Source of the DNA: Pogona vitticeps
Lineage: Eukaryota > Chordata > Lepidosauria > Squamata > Agamidae
NCBI RefSeq assembly: GCF_051106095.1
Contig: NC_135789.1
Coordinates: forward strand, 22,935,764-22,999,763
Direction: 5' to 3'
Length of the DNA stretch: 64,000 bases
Below, piece by piece: positions 47,044-58,900 of this stretch. Made by a program: the position numbers and the translations under genes. The notes under the pieces are model-generated. The model was not told the DNA's origin. It searched no databases and saw only the letters and a list, made by a program, of their open reading frames with translations. Every line of letters begins with the position of its first letter. The first letter of the stretch is position 1.

Positions 47044-50000
47044 ATGCTGAAGGTGAAAATCCTCTTCGTTGGCCCCAGCGAGGTGAGTCTGAGATGGGAC
47101 ACACGCACACACCTCAGTTTTTCTCATTTCTGGCTACCCTTTAGATCTGACGAAGAGGATTTATCCTGTCTCCCCCGTTAGCAAGCCAAGCGCTGGAACG
47201 TTACTACAAACGATGCCTCGCTGGAAAAGTCGAAATAAATAAATAAATAAATACCTAAATAGATCCATAAAAAGCCTCTCAGCAAAGTTGCTACTTCGTG
47301 TTCCAGAGGAGGAGACAGAAGGGAGAACTAGTAGCCATCAGACTATTTATACATTTATGTATATAGCCATCCCTTTATTTGTGCATTCATTTGTTTATTG
47401 CATGTATTTATCACCAGGATTGCAAAGCGAGTTGCACTAAAATTAAAATAAAGCAGAGGGAGAAGTGGTGCTGGCATGCACAGGAGCTGTAAGTAGGCTG
47501 AAGGCATGCTTCCCTGGGCTGATCTCTTCAGATAGTGTGGACTACAACTCCCATCAGTCCCAGCCAGCGGTGCCAGTGGCTGGGAAAGGATGAGAGAGAG
47601 TGTGCTAAACATTTCAGGGGAAATGTCCTAGGAATGAAGCATTGCAGATTGGGGCTGATGGGAAATAAGAGTGCACCCCCATCCGTAGGGTCTGCTGGTA
47701 AGATCCTGAGCTGGGTGAAAACGAGTTGTAAACATGCACCCCTTAGCCGGCCCCAGCTTTTAAGCACTTTATAAGGCAACTGGGGGAAGATTTTTGGAAA
47801 GGGGTGCGGGAGGGGAATAACCTGTGCAAGCATCCACCAGCATTAGAACCCTCCCTTTTCCACAGATATCCTCTCTGTTAGGTGATAGTCATGTTTCTCC
47901 AGAAGGAAACATGATACTTGGAGCTGGTGATGGTAAAAGAAGACTCATTGGAAAAGGCAATCATGCTAGGAAAAGCTGAAGGGAGCAGGAAAAGAGGAAG
48001 CCTGAATATGAGATGGACTGACTCGGTGACAGAAACCACAGCTCTTCATTTGCAAGAGATGAGCAGGGCTGTTAATGGACAGGACCATTTGGAGGCCACG
48101 AATTCAAATAGGGACATGGTGGCGCTATGGGTTAAACCACAGATCCCTCTGTGCTGCAAGGTCGGAAGAACAGCTGTCGTAAGATCGAATCCACGCGATG
48201 GAGTGAGCTCCCGTCACTTGTCCCAGCTCCTTGCCAACCTAGCCGTTCAAAAGCACATAAAAAATGTGAGTCGATAAATAGGTACCACCTCGGTGGGAAG
48301 GTCACGGCGTTCTGTGTCTAGTCTCGCTGGCCACGTGACCACGGAAACCGTCTTTGGACAAACACTGGCTCTATGGCTTGGAGATGGGGATGAGCACCGC
48401 GCCCTAGAGCCGCACATGGCTGACTAAATGTCAAGGGGAACCTTTACCTTTACCTAATTCAAATAGTCACCAACTTGATGGAATATAACAAGCTGCTGTT
48501 TGCCGTTAGATTGTTATGGGTTTTATATGTGTGTGTGTGTTTGTGTGTGTGCGTTTAAATGAAAGTAATAAATAAACCAGTCACTCAATTAATTAATGCT
48601 TCACTGTAGCTCCCAGCTGCTCAGATAAATGGTAAATCATGCTTCTGTGCTTATTTATGGCAGGCTGGAAAATCTGTTTTAGCGAACTTCTTATCAGAAA
48701 GCACGGAGGGGATTGGCACCTACATCCCAACCCAAGGAGTAAGGTATGTGTGTGCTGCCCGGCCGCAATGCCTAGTCAAAAAACAGGCTTTGTTCTATTC
48801 CTGTGTAGCACGGCTTGTTAAATGCAAAACCTCACAAGCAGGTGTTTGGTTTTTCTCCCTCTGCAAAGCCATCTGGAACCCTACAAACTCTGAAAAGTAC
48901 TTCCCCAGGAAATTGTGCATTTCAGCTTTGTAAATGAGCCCAAATAGGCTCTCACAAGCTGGCTGAGTAGCTCTGTAGTTTAGGTCTCTGAGTGCGGAGC
49001 CAGAGGTTGGGAGTTCGAATTCTCACTGCGCCTCCTGGGAGAAGAGCCAGCCTGGGTGGCCTTGGGCCAGCTGCCCAGTTCCACAGATTTCCCCCTGGAA
49101 GAAGGGAAGGGTAAATCCCTTCTGTGTGTTTTCTACTTGGAAAACCCTAAAAAAAAGATCACCAGAAGTCAGAAATGACTTGACAGCACATGGTTCTTAC
49201 AATAGCATAACAGCTGGCTGGGTAGCTCCATGGTTTAGGTCTCTGGCTGCAGAACCAGAAGTTGGGAGTTTGATTCCTCACTTCTGGGTACCCTCTGCCT
49301 GGAAAACCCGAATAAGTCAGAATTGACTTGAGGGCACATGAATTATTATTATTATTGTCTGTTAATATTGGCCTTAGTTTTCTCTCAAATTCCTTCCATT
49401 TCAGAAGTTTGGTTTTTCTCTTTCAGTAAATAAGCTACACGGTATCTTGGAATACCATCAACAAAAATTAGGATATATTGTTTCCACCCACCTATGGAAC
49501 ATTAAGCGGTCCACACAGGTTTGAACTGTTTCGATGTTGCATTTCTTTTGTACCGTATTAATTTGCTCTTATATTCAGTTTATAAACATGGTCTTTCATG
49601 GGTGTTTCGACCCCTCCCCAAAAGGCCTCTCTTGGGGTTAGCATCCTCAGTTGGCTTGCTTGAGATGCAAGTCCTTCCTGTTGGAAGCAAGGCTTTCTGC
49701 CAAGTAATGAGGTCCCAAACTGTTTAGGGCTTTATAGGTTAGAACCGTCACCTTGAAGCTGGCAAAAGAGGGGCACAGCCGGGGCAATCTGCCTCCAGTG
49801 GCAATCGGTGGACGCTATTTGAATGTCCACAGACAGTGTTGGGTCCAGTAGGACATCTGAACTACAAATCCCATTCTTCGCAGCGAGAGTTGCACCCTCT
49901 TAGGAGAGGGACATCCGGTCTGCAGACAGCCAGAGCACCCACCTGAAAGACCTCCATCTTGTCCAGGTTCAGCCTCAATCTGTTGCCCCCACCCCCGTCC

Positions 50001-53000
50001 ACTCCAGTACCGCAGCCAGGTCGCACTCAAGGGATGGGACCGCATCCACTGGAGAAGGCTGGAAGGAGAGAGAGAGAGCAGTGTGTCCGTCGGCATATGG
50101 GTGACCTCCCCCAGTGGCCTCTGATATTAAGCAGCAACAGGGAGATGCTGAGCCCTTGAGGGACTCTCACAATCGAAAGTCAAAGAGGTGGAGACCGTCT
50201 CTTCCAAGTTGCACTCTCTGGGGACGGTCTTCCAGGAAGGACTGGAGCCAGGACCGAGCCGGGTCACCGATCCCCAGTCGAGAGAGCCTCCCCAGGAGGA
50301 TACCGTGGTCAATAGCATCAAAGACCCTGAGGGTTTGAGAAGGACCAGCAGGGACATTTTACCCCTGTTGGCCTCCCTCAAAGGATCATCGTGCAGGGTG
50401 AGCAATACCTCTTGTGCCATGACACAGCCTGATCCTTTGTTGTATTTATACAATATTGTATTGAATACTTGTATTTTTTGCATATATGACATTGTGGTGT
50501 TAAAGTTGCTCGTACATACATGTATTTCTTGTATTTTTTGCCTTTATTACGTGGGGATGTTAAAGTTGCTTGTATCTGTATTTCTTTCATTTCAGAATCC
50601 TAGAATATGAGAATCCCCAAATTGGTGGAAACGGCAAAGGAGCCAGGTGTCGATTTGAACTGTGGGATTGTGGTGGGGATCAAAAGTAAGTGGGCCTGCC
50701 ACGTACTTTGCCACCTCTCTCAGCATAGGTTCAGTTCAGATGCCCAACGATGGTTCAAGGAACTTTCCCCGGTGGTTTAAATTATATATCTTTATTTTTA
50801 TTTAATTCACTTAGTGACCAAAAATACCAATATTTTTAAATGCCACAAAGAGATTCTAAAATGTAACATGTTCACAGCAGTGACTGATTGACTGATTGAT
50901 TAATTGATTGATTTACTTATTCATTTGACTTATCTCACCCAGCTAGTGATAGTATGATAACCCTCACAGCAGGGTTATCATATTATCCATTCTACTCAAT
51001 AATTAAATACAGTAGTCATTAATTTAGGGACCTATGGAATAAATGTAAAGAACAGAACTAAAGACACAATATGCAGACGGTGTTGAAAGATGGGCTTTTA
51101 AATCAACTCTAGCCAATTTCAATGAGGAAGCTGCATTTGTTTGTTCCTGCATGTCTAGCAAAAATAAAAACAGAAAAGTATTGATCTCTTAAAGAGTAAT
51201 CAGTTTATTTCAGTGCCAAGGTGCATGAATTTGAATTCAGTTCCTCAGACTTTGCTAACGAAAATGCTCCCTTCAGCTCACTGACCTTCATCTAAACATA
51301 TCCTTGGTGGCTGAAATCCTGTTGCGCTGTTACCCAAAAGACATAATGTCTAGAACTGAATTGCCCTGAGTTAACAAATCATGCTGCTCATTGTGCAATG
51401 GAAATTTTTTAACTTGCATAGCGGCTCAACAAGATTTTGGCCCATCTAGGATGAATAATGACAGCCACTATGTGCGAGTCCTAAATGTTCAAAATTGAAC
51501 CTGTGAGGTTAGAGATTGGTCAGGCAGCCACCAACACGCAGGGCTCCACCACAGAGTAAAGTCTCTGTTATACCCAGATCTTTATTTCATCCAAAAATGA
51601 AACATCAGATGAGGCACAAGTTTGGGGGGCCTCACTGAAGAACGTTCCCCACAGGTATGCAAAAAAAGGTATGCAGTATCGTCCTGTGCCAGAGTAGATA
51701 AACAGCAATGATTAAAAAAAAAAATTAAATAACAAAAATTGATTTTTCAAAATGTAAAATAAAAAACCCTATTTTTTTAAAAAATAAATGTTTGGTTTCA
51801 ATCAGATCCAACTTGATCTGTGCATAAAAATCCAGCTGCAGAACCTCAAACTGGAAGTGCCTTCTGTATTTCCAGCCATGGGGTGTGGCTGTCTTGCTTC
51901 CAGATTCGAGACTTGTTGGCCAGCTCTGGTGAAGGATGCTCACGGGGTCGTCGTGGTCTTCAACCCTGGCTTGCCCAGCCACGTGAAGGAAATCGAGATG
52001 TGGCATTCATACTTTGTCCAGCAGCAGCAGCTGCTTGAGAGCCAGTGCTTGCTCATTGCCCATCGCAAGCCAGGCAGTGGGGGAGACCCAGAGAACCTCA
52101 ACTTGCGTAAGGCCATCAAAGTTTTTATTCCTTAACAATGTATTGGGTTGTTTCCTAAGAGGTAACCTTTTTAGTTTGTTTTGGCATGTTGGAGAAGAAG
52201 AAAAAAGAATGGACAGGGGAATGGACAATATATTGTGGGATCTTAAAAGATTAAGTTCTGTGTGAGCTGCTGTGGATATACAGTATAGGGTGAATAAAAT
52301 CAATACTAAAAACACGTTCAATGCAGTTAAGGTACAACAATCCATTTTAAAAACCTCACTCAGGCAAGCCAGTCACTCAGGGAAAGCCTTCCTGAAGAGA
52401 AAAGTCTTGGCCTGCTTGCAGAAGGACAGCAAAGACTGGGCCAGCCTGGCCTCCAGTGGGGGGGGGGGGAGTTCCAGAGTCTCTGGGAGCAGCCACAGAG
52501 AAGGCCTTGTCCTGTGTCTCCATCAAACACAACTGTAAAGGTAGTGGGATGGAGAAAAGGGCCTCTCCGGATGATCTTAACACTTGAGCAGACTCATGGA
52601 GGGAGATGCAGTCCTTTAGTATTAATGATGCATGTGCCTTTGTCCATCCCCCATATTCTCACTGAGTCCTGACCTTGCCATAATGGGGGAAATGTACAAG
52701 CACTCCATGAGTCTGTGGCAGTGCATTTTGACCCGCAAAAGGTCACACACAAAAAAAACAAATCTCTTCCTCTTCTAGCCGCCATCGTAGTTTGTCCATT
52801 TCTCTCTTGCTTCTTTGACAACACGGGGGGTGTGGCGTGTCTCTCTGAGCAGACCTTCTAATAATGCTTTGCCCCTCTCCATCTTTGAAGCTTCCCCACT
52901 CAACAGGTTGCAGCTGATACACTCCAGCCTGGAAGAAGACCCGGAGGACATCCGGATGGAATTTATTAAGTACCTCAAGAACGTTACCAACTTGGTGAAC

Positions 53001-53045
53001 GAGAACAGAGACCGTGAGGAGATGCAGATTATCAAAGACAAGTAG
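47044..53045 (+). CDS. IFT22: IFT22 (RABL5), complete five-exon gene
   Basis: Exons are 47044-47082, 48664-48743, 50596-50685, 51904-52106 and 52891-53045, with GT-AG introns and compatible phases, totalling 188 residues (human about 185). IFT22 is a Rab-like small GTPase-family subunit of the intraflagellar transport B complex, which carries cargo along cilia. Visible: MLKVKILFVGPSE then AGKS, so the P-loop is split by intron 1; FELWDCGGDQK (switch II region); FETCWPALVKDAHGVVVVFN; AHRKPGSG; and the C-terminal LEEDPEDIRMEFIKYLK and NRDREEM. ATTAAA at 53148 is a likely poly(A) signal. All exons are open with normal splice sites, so the gene looks functional. Introns hold BovB and SINE pieces. 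A second copy is expected about 19.4 kb to the right. Confidence 0.96.
47925..48500 (+). mobile_element. BovB/RTE LINE 3' end, split by a SINE
   Basis: KAIMLGKAEG, RKRGSLNMRW and QDHLEAT, read on the plus strand, fit the end of the BovB ORF, followed by a tail resuming after the SINE as AGTCACCAACTTGATGG. It lies in IFT22 intron 1. Confidence 0.7.
48112..48455 (+). mobile_element. tRNA-derived squamate SINE with 11-bp target duplication
   Basis: Starts GGACATGGTGGCGCTATGGG (box A region) with AAGATCGAATCC as box B, and ends CCTTTACCTTTACCT. It is flanked by AATTCAAATAG at 48101-48111 and 48456-48466. Inserted into the BovB 3' end. Confidence 0.9.
48958..49190 (+). mobile_element. Sauria-type SINE
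   Basis: Box A CTGGCTGAGTAGCTC, box B GGGAGTTCGAATTC, and a BovB-like tail AGTCAGAAATGACTTGACAG. Confidence 0.85.
49207..49355 (+). mobile_element. Sauria-type SINE, shorter copy with ATT tail
   Basis: CTGGCTGGGTAGCTCCATGG, GGGAGTTTGATTCC, and tail AGTCAGAATTGACTTGAGGG followed by a short ATT run. Confidence 0.85.
49600..50400. repeat. Interspersed repeat remnants in IFT22 intron 2
   Basis: Phrases such as AGGGCTTTATAGGTTAGAAC and ATAGCATCAAAGACC resemble repeats common in squamates and birds. Family not named. Confidence 0.4.
50465..50590 (+). repeat. Two imperfect tandem copies just before IFT22 exon 3
   Basis: A unit with TTGTATTTTTTGC and GTTAAAGTTGCT occurs twice. The second copy leads directly into the exon 3 acceptor. 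Confidence 0.6.
52270..52620. repeat. Interspersed repeat remnant in IFT22 intron 4
   Basis: GAGAAGGCCTTGTCCTG with an AAAGCCTTCCTGAAGAG stretch is a repeat phrase common in squamate genomes. A G run lies near 52458. Confidence 0.4.
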
Positions 53046-53147
53046 GAGAAAGACAGTAAATAAGACAAGAAGGGGGAAACCCCCACCACCACCCTGATCT
53101 CTCTCTTTCTCTGTTTTTTTTTAAAGCATGAACTTAACATACCCACA

Positions 53148-53153
53148 ATTAAA
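53148..53153 (+). terminator. IFT22: IFT22 poly(A) signal ATTAAA
   Basis: ATTAAA lies about 100 bp after the stop codon. Confidence 0.5.
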
Positions 53154-54211
53154 CATGACGTTTTAGCCCCGTTTGTCTTTGGAAGATATGAATTGTGGAA
53201 GTGGCCGTGTGAGGGGATGCAAGCATTCAAATGTCCTGCATTCTGGGAAAATACCTAAGGACAGGTCTTCTGCAGTCTTAAGACCTCACATAGCTTATGA
53301 CCCAGTAAGAGCCCCTAAAGGGTCTTCCCCCCTGTCCGGGGTGCTCCACAGGCAGTTCATTCAAGGTGAGACGCCTGCCCTCCCAAGTTTGGTCTTCAGT
53401 CCACCACTTGGTGGTGCCGAGCACCAAAATGAAAAGCCATCTCCTTCTGCACTCCTCCTACGCCGCTTACGTTCCTTGCAACGAAGTGGGCAGAGAAGGC
53501 TTTGCTTGGCCGTAAGAGCTGTTGTCTCCTATGTGAAGCCCTCTAAGAGCCTCCCATTCAATTCTCCTTTTACATCATTCCATACGCTTGGTCCAGCGGC
53601 ATCCGTATGCAGAAGGACCCTGATGCTGGGGGCCTTTCTCGTCGATTCCTAGGGGGCAGCAAGAGCTGAAGAAAACCTTCCGGTGAGGGGACTGTAAGAA
53701 ACGAAAGAAAGCTAAGAAATGGGGAAGTCCACAAAGAGGCCGCCGTGGCCAAAAATATAGCGAAGGCAGCAGACCAAAGACAGTTGCATCGTGGGTGGAT
53801 GAGAGTAGCTGTTCTAGAGATCAGTGGTTCAGTATCTGCTGATTCACTTATCTACGGAAAAATTCCCCAAAATATCAGTGTATTTAAGCACTTAACTGCC
53901 ATGGTATGGGAACCCTTGAGAAAGGCTGGGTGGGTGGGAATTTGTACAAAAAGCCAGGAAAGGGCCAAGAAGGCAGGGTGATCTTCTGAGAACCCCAGTG
54001 GTGGTTCTAAGGGGACCCTGGATTCTCCGTCACATTGCACAGAGTTGACAGCATGTCATCCTGTGCGCATTTACTGAGATCTCCTGTGCGCATTTACTGA
54101 GATCCCACAGAGACTCGGGACCAGCAGCCGGCAGTCTTAATGTCTTCGGCGGCTCTGCTACGAGGCATGCTTTGCTTGGAGTAACTGGGGTGCTGATCTG
54201 GAAACGCATCC
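53154..54211. other. End of tandem unit 1; no gene recognised
   Basis: Includes a Tigger-like MITE scrap (about 53815-53880) and two direct copies of a roughly 23-bp TGTGCGCATTTACTGAGATC unit at 54061-54105, close to the duplication junction. Confidence 0.5.
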
Positions 54212-54661
54212 GATCTCCCTGCTTTGGGGGCCTTTCTCAATCCCTCAGTAGGAACCCCTTCTTGATGGGCCACTGAGCTGTGGCCACTGGTTGGGACCTC
54301 CCGAGTCTGCTGAACATTAGAATGAGTTGGAGTCGATGGACGGAGCTTGAGCATCTGCTGGAATCCAGAGGCCAGAGATGCCCCGACCTTTTGGCCAGGA
54401 GTTCCAGGGGACGTGGCCTCCTCTGTTTTTTTAATCTGAGAAGCAGCCGTCATCTGGGGACTCCTTGCCGTTCTCCCAGGTCGTAGCTCTGGGACGCCTT
54501 TTGAGCCGAGCAAGTGGTTCTCCACGTTTCCATTCTGCTCGGAGGAGAAGGACCCACAGAACATCCCTCTTCTACTCTGTGTCAAGAAGGTCTGCTTGGA
54601 TCCGGGCCTGTCGTCGGCAGCTGAAGACCTCCTCAAGGGAGTCGCCGACTGTTCCTTCCCC
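54212..54661 (-). pseudogene. GAS2L2: Truncated GAS2L2 last-exon copy
   Basis: Matches the 5' portion of the exon at 34870-35319, including the CCGTTTCAG acceptor. The duplication junction cuts it, so the conserved [13 protein letters not shown], SxIP and EESWV blocks are missing. The frame runs across the junction into about 38 unrelated codons (DAFPDQHPSYSKQSMPRS and on) before a stop. Confidence 0.85.
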
Positions 54662-54939
54662 CTGAAACGGAAAGAAGAAGTGAGCATGAAAACACAAACA
54701 CACAACAAATCCCGCAGAACAACAGCCTCGGTTTACACAAACCTGTTCTTCCCCAGCCTGGTGCCATCTGGGCCTATTGGAATGCCACTCCCATTATCCA
54801 CACAGCCAGCATGGTTAATGGGAGCTGTAGTCCAACATAAAGGCACCAGAACTGAGAAGGTGGATTTAACCCAGGGTCCCTGATAGGACAGAAAGCTTTC
54901 TTGCAATGATCAGGATTGAATTTATTTGGGGTTTTGATG

Positions 54940-55540
54940 TCCCATCACATGAGCAGGGGGGTTGGACTCGATGGCCTCATAGGACTTTTCCAATTCAATT
55001 ATTCTATGATTTTAGGCTTGCTCTGACTTGACATGGAGTCATCACTTGCCCCATGAAAGCACAGCATCTTTGACCTTGGGACATCTCTTTTGGGAAGACT
55101 TAAACCGGTAGCTCTGGTTGAGTAAGGGATTACCATACTTGCGAAGGCTGTCGACTAGGTGGAACATGTTCAGAAGAGGATGATTTGAAGGAGTAAAACT
55201 AGCCTTATGAGGACCAGTCAAGGGAAGAGAAGATGTAGAGATGCAGACATAGTCATCTTTAAATATCTGGAGGGAGCAAGCTGCTCCCGAGAGCAGGACA
55301 GGAACCAATGATTTCAACTGACAAGAAAGGAGATTTGGACTAAACATTAGGAGGAAATTCCTGGCAGTAGAAGCTGGTTGATAGTGGAATGGGCTGCCGT
55401 GCAAGGTGGTCGACCCTCCTCCATTGAAGAGTTTGCAACCAACCTCTCCAAGATGTTTTAACCTTCTGGATGTCCCGCAGCAGTCAGACGTTGGATCCGA
55501 TGGAGAACTGGATCTTGTCCAACCCTAGAGTTCCATGATT
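54940..55540 (+). mobile_element. CR1 LINE 3' ends, copy 2
   Basis: Duplicate of 35600-36196, nearly identical. Confidence 0.85.
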
Positions 55541-55918
55541 CAATCCAAGGGGCTCCATGCATCTTGAACATTAAGTTGAGAGAACCCCAGCTGGTGCAGG
55601 ATGAAACCCAAAGTCCATCTGGTCAACCCAGCAGAGAAGCTCATAAGCCAAGAATGAACCGCCTTCCATGCTTGTTGTTCCCAATTGCTGACATCCAGAG
55701 GGTGCCACATCCAAAAAAAACCTGTCAATTTTTGGCCCCCAGATATTCGTGTGGAGTAGTGTTTACAGCCTTGGGCTACCACTTTGGAGAGCTGGGTTCT
55801 AATCTGGGTTCTAGAATTATTTTCTGCTCACCTGGGTTCAGAGGGATCTCGGAGGTTGCACTGGCCCTCTGCTCCCCCCAACCGGGGTTGAGCGCTCCGA
55901 CCCCCTTCCCTTCCTCAC

Positions 55919-58900
55919 CTGTTTTACGAGGGGCTCCAATCCATGGGCTCCTCCTCATCATAGATGGAAGGAGCCCAATCCATGGCCTCCTCGTCCTCGG
56001 TGGACGGGCTCCACTCCATTTCTTCAGCTGTCAGAGAAAGAAGTGTACACGTTCTATCAGTGGAAACTTGACTGGATAACTGAACGCCCTATGGCGATCG
56101 TTTGGGTCCATGGGATCCTTCCTCCCCCATTCCAGGCTCCCAGGATTGGGACCGTGGATCACGAGGGGGCCCAATGAGTGTGGGGTCTGCCAGCGTGGGG
56201 TGGGGGGCCCCACTTGGCCCATTCCCACTCGGGCACCAACACACATGCGTGCCCCCTCCACCCTCGCCCGTGGGGCGGCCAAAGGCAGGGAAGCTCCCTG
56301 ACCAAGCCTCTAGGGCGCCCCACGGCCCTCCCCTCTGGAACGACAGGGCCGGGAGCCCAGAGCCTTACAGGAACCCACCGAGGCAGGGCCCGAGGAGGCA
56401 CCCGCCGGGAGACCCATTGCCTCCACCTGCCCCACGGCCCTGGCGGAGGGAGACCACCCCTGACCCCCCTGCCCAAGGCCGTACCTGGAGGAACAGATGG
56501 GGCCTGGCTGGAGACGCTGGAAAAGGCCTGAGAGATGGGGGCAGGAGGGATCGAGGCAAAAAAGGCTGGGGCAGGAGGGATCGGGGCGAAAAAGGCTGGG
56601 GCAGGAGGGATCGGGGCCTGACGGGCACGGGGAGAACAGAGCGGGGCCGGAGGGGCAGGGGGAGGAGGGAGAGGGGCAGGAGGGATCGGGGCAGGAGAAC
56701 CAAAGGGAGGAGGAGGCGCCTCCAGGCAACGCTGCAACCTGTGGGAGAAAAGAAGACCCTCAGTGAGCCAGAGGGCAAGTAAAGCCGGAGGGTCCCGTTT
56801 CCCGTTTTACAAAGGGAAATTGGAGGATCAATTTGGCAGGGGAGATTTTGTCTCCTGTCCCTAACCAGTCGCCAGAACTTAGAAGAGTTTTTCTGTTTTG
56901 CAACTAAAATTATTTCCTCCCATAGGGAATGAGTGTATTCTTTTTTTCTTTTGATAAATTAGATGTTTGTATGCTGCTTTTTGAACCCCAAGCTTCTGTT
57001 GGATTTCCTATCTTTGTTTGTTGTTTGATTTTTTTAAACAGGTAATGGAAAGCTGTAAGGACTTTTCTTGCTCCTTGACAATCTTTATGAAACCAGGGTT
57101 TGGACTTCCTAAAGGATGTGAATGGGTGGTCTTTAGGTTCAGGTAAATTTATTTTTAATTCCTGTATTAAACTATTATAGATCTTAATGGGGTCAATCTG
57201 TAGATTATGATCCTGCTCTTCACATTTATGAATACTGTGATCTTTGACCTCTGTTATTTCTCTAAACCTGGATTGAATTTGTGTGGACCACCTCACTCTA
57301 TGACTTAATACTTGCGGGCCTTCATAAGAAGGCTGCTCAGTCATAATTTGGGTTGTAAACGAGAATTTAGCCTGAAGCAGTAGGGGGAAATGGTCACTCT
57401 CTAAGTAGGGTAACACCTGGAAGCTAGTTGTGAGTGGGATTAGAGAGGCACAAACTAGCATATAATCAATAGTACTAGATCCTTGGCCTGACATATAGGT
57501 GAACTCCATTCAAAAGGTACAGATCCAATCTGGTGGCTACTTTGGCCAGATACAATCCTGTAAGGTTTGAGGTTGAGTCTTTAAAAAGCCTTGGGGAAGG
57601 GAGAAATTTATAAGAGTTATCCGGATCATTAAAAAACTCCTTGTACTCAAATTCAAGGCTGGCATCATCAGGGCCAAGATGTGCATTAAAATCTCCTAGA
57701 AGTATCACCTTTGCTTTTGAGTGATCTACTAATAGGTTTGCTACATATATCTCTAGAGAATTCCAGGCTTCGGTTATTTGTTGTTTTAATGTGAATGGGG
57801 GAATATATACATTTATTAAAATTAGACTGTCTTCCCCACTTTTCAGGACTACAGTGGTGCCCCGCAGAGCGACGATAATCCGTGCAGCAAAAATCGCTGC
57901 AAAGCGATTTTATCGCTATGCGGTTTTTAAAAGCCCATAGGAATGCATTGAAATCCCTTCAATGTGTTCCTATGGGCTTAAAACTCACCTTTAAGCGAAA
58001 ATCCTCCATACAGTGGCCATTTTCGCTGCCCGGTAACCGAGGAATCCGTGCGAAAACACAGCGGGCGGCCATTTTTTTTACCCGGCGGCCATTTTGGAAC
58101 TGCCGATCAACTACCGATCAGCTATGCGATGATCAGTAAACGAAACAGGGTACTGATCATCGCAAAGCGATTTTTTCCTATTCAAAACATCGCAATATGA
58201 TCGCTTTTGCGATCGCAAAATCTTCATCGCTATGCAGATTCGTCAATAAATGGGGCGCCCGTTAAGCAAGGCACCACTGTACTGCCATAGCCCTTGAGTC
58301 GGTGGCCCCTGCACGATGGTCCTGCCACTGAGGAACACATTTGGTGCAGGGGGCGCCACCACCTGCCAACCTGGAATGGTGGTGAAAGGCTGCCCCCAAG
58401 TTTTAAATACTTAGGAATATGGGTAACAAAAGATCTTAATCAATTAATCTACAGAAATTATAAAAATCTATTTAAATTCGCAAAAGAAAAAAATGACAAA
58501 GTGGGTCAATTTGAATCTATCAATGCTGGGGAGAATTGCTTTGATTAAATCTTATATATTACCAAAATTTCCATTTCTATTTCAAAATATCCCATTACAG
58601 CCAGATTAAAAAAAGTAAAACTATGGCAAGGAAAGCTAGAAAATTTTATTGCAGGAAAAGGAAAGAAGATAAGATTTATAAACAGTGTCAAATATAGACA
58701 TGGTCAAAACGGGGGATTAGGGATACCACAGCTCCAAAAATATTATGAAGCTTTGCAAATAAACCCAATTATTAAACTTATACAAATTGACGAGACTTGT
58801 AAAAATTCCGATTTTGTCAAAATGGAAAGTGAAATGAAAACGGACATAGCAAATAAGTATATTTATACTACAAAAAAAAATGGAAAAGGAGAACAAATAC

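Larger units (their letters stand above)
34870..54211. repeat. Tandem duplication unit, copy 1 (about 19.3 kb)
   Basis: Matches 54212 onward in the same orientation, with an offset of 19342 bp at the left end that drifts with small indels. Copy 1 ends where copy 2 begins, the mark of a head-to-tail tandem duplication. It contains part of the GAS2L2 last exon, gene X, a mariner and all of IFT22. Confidence 0.85.
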
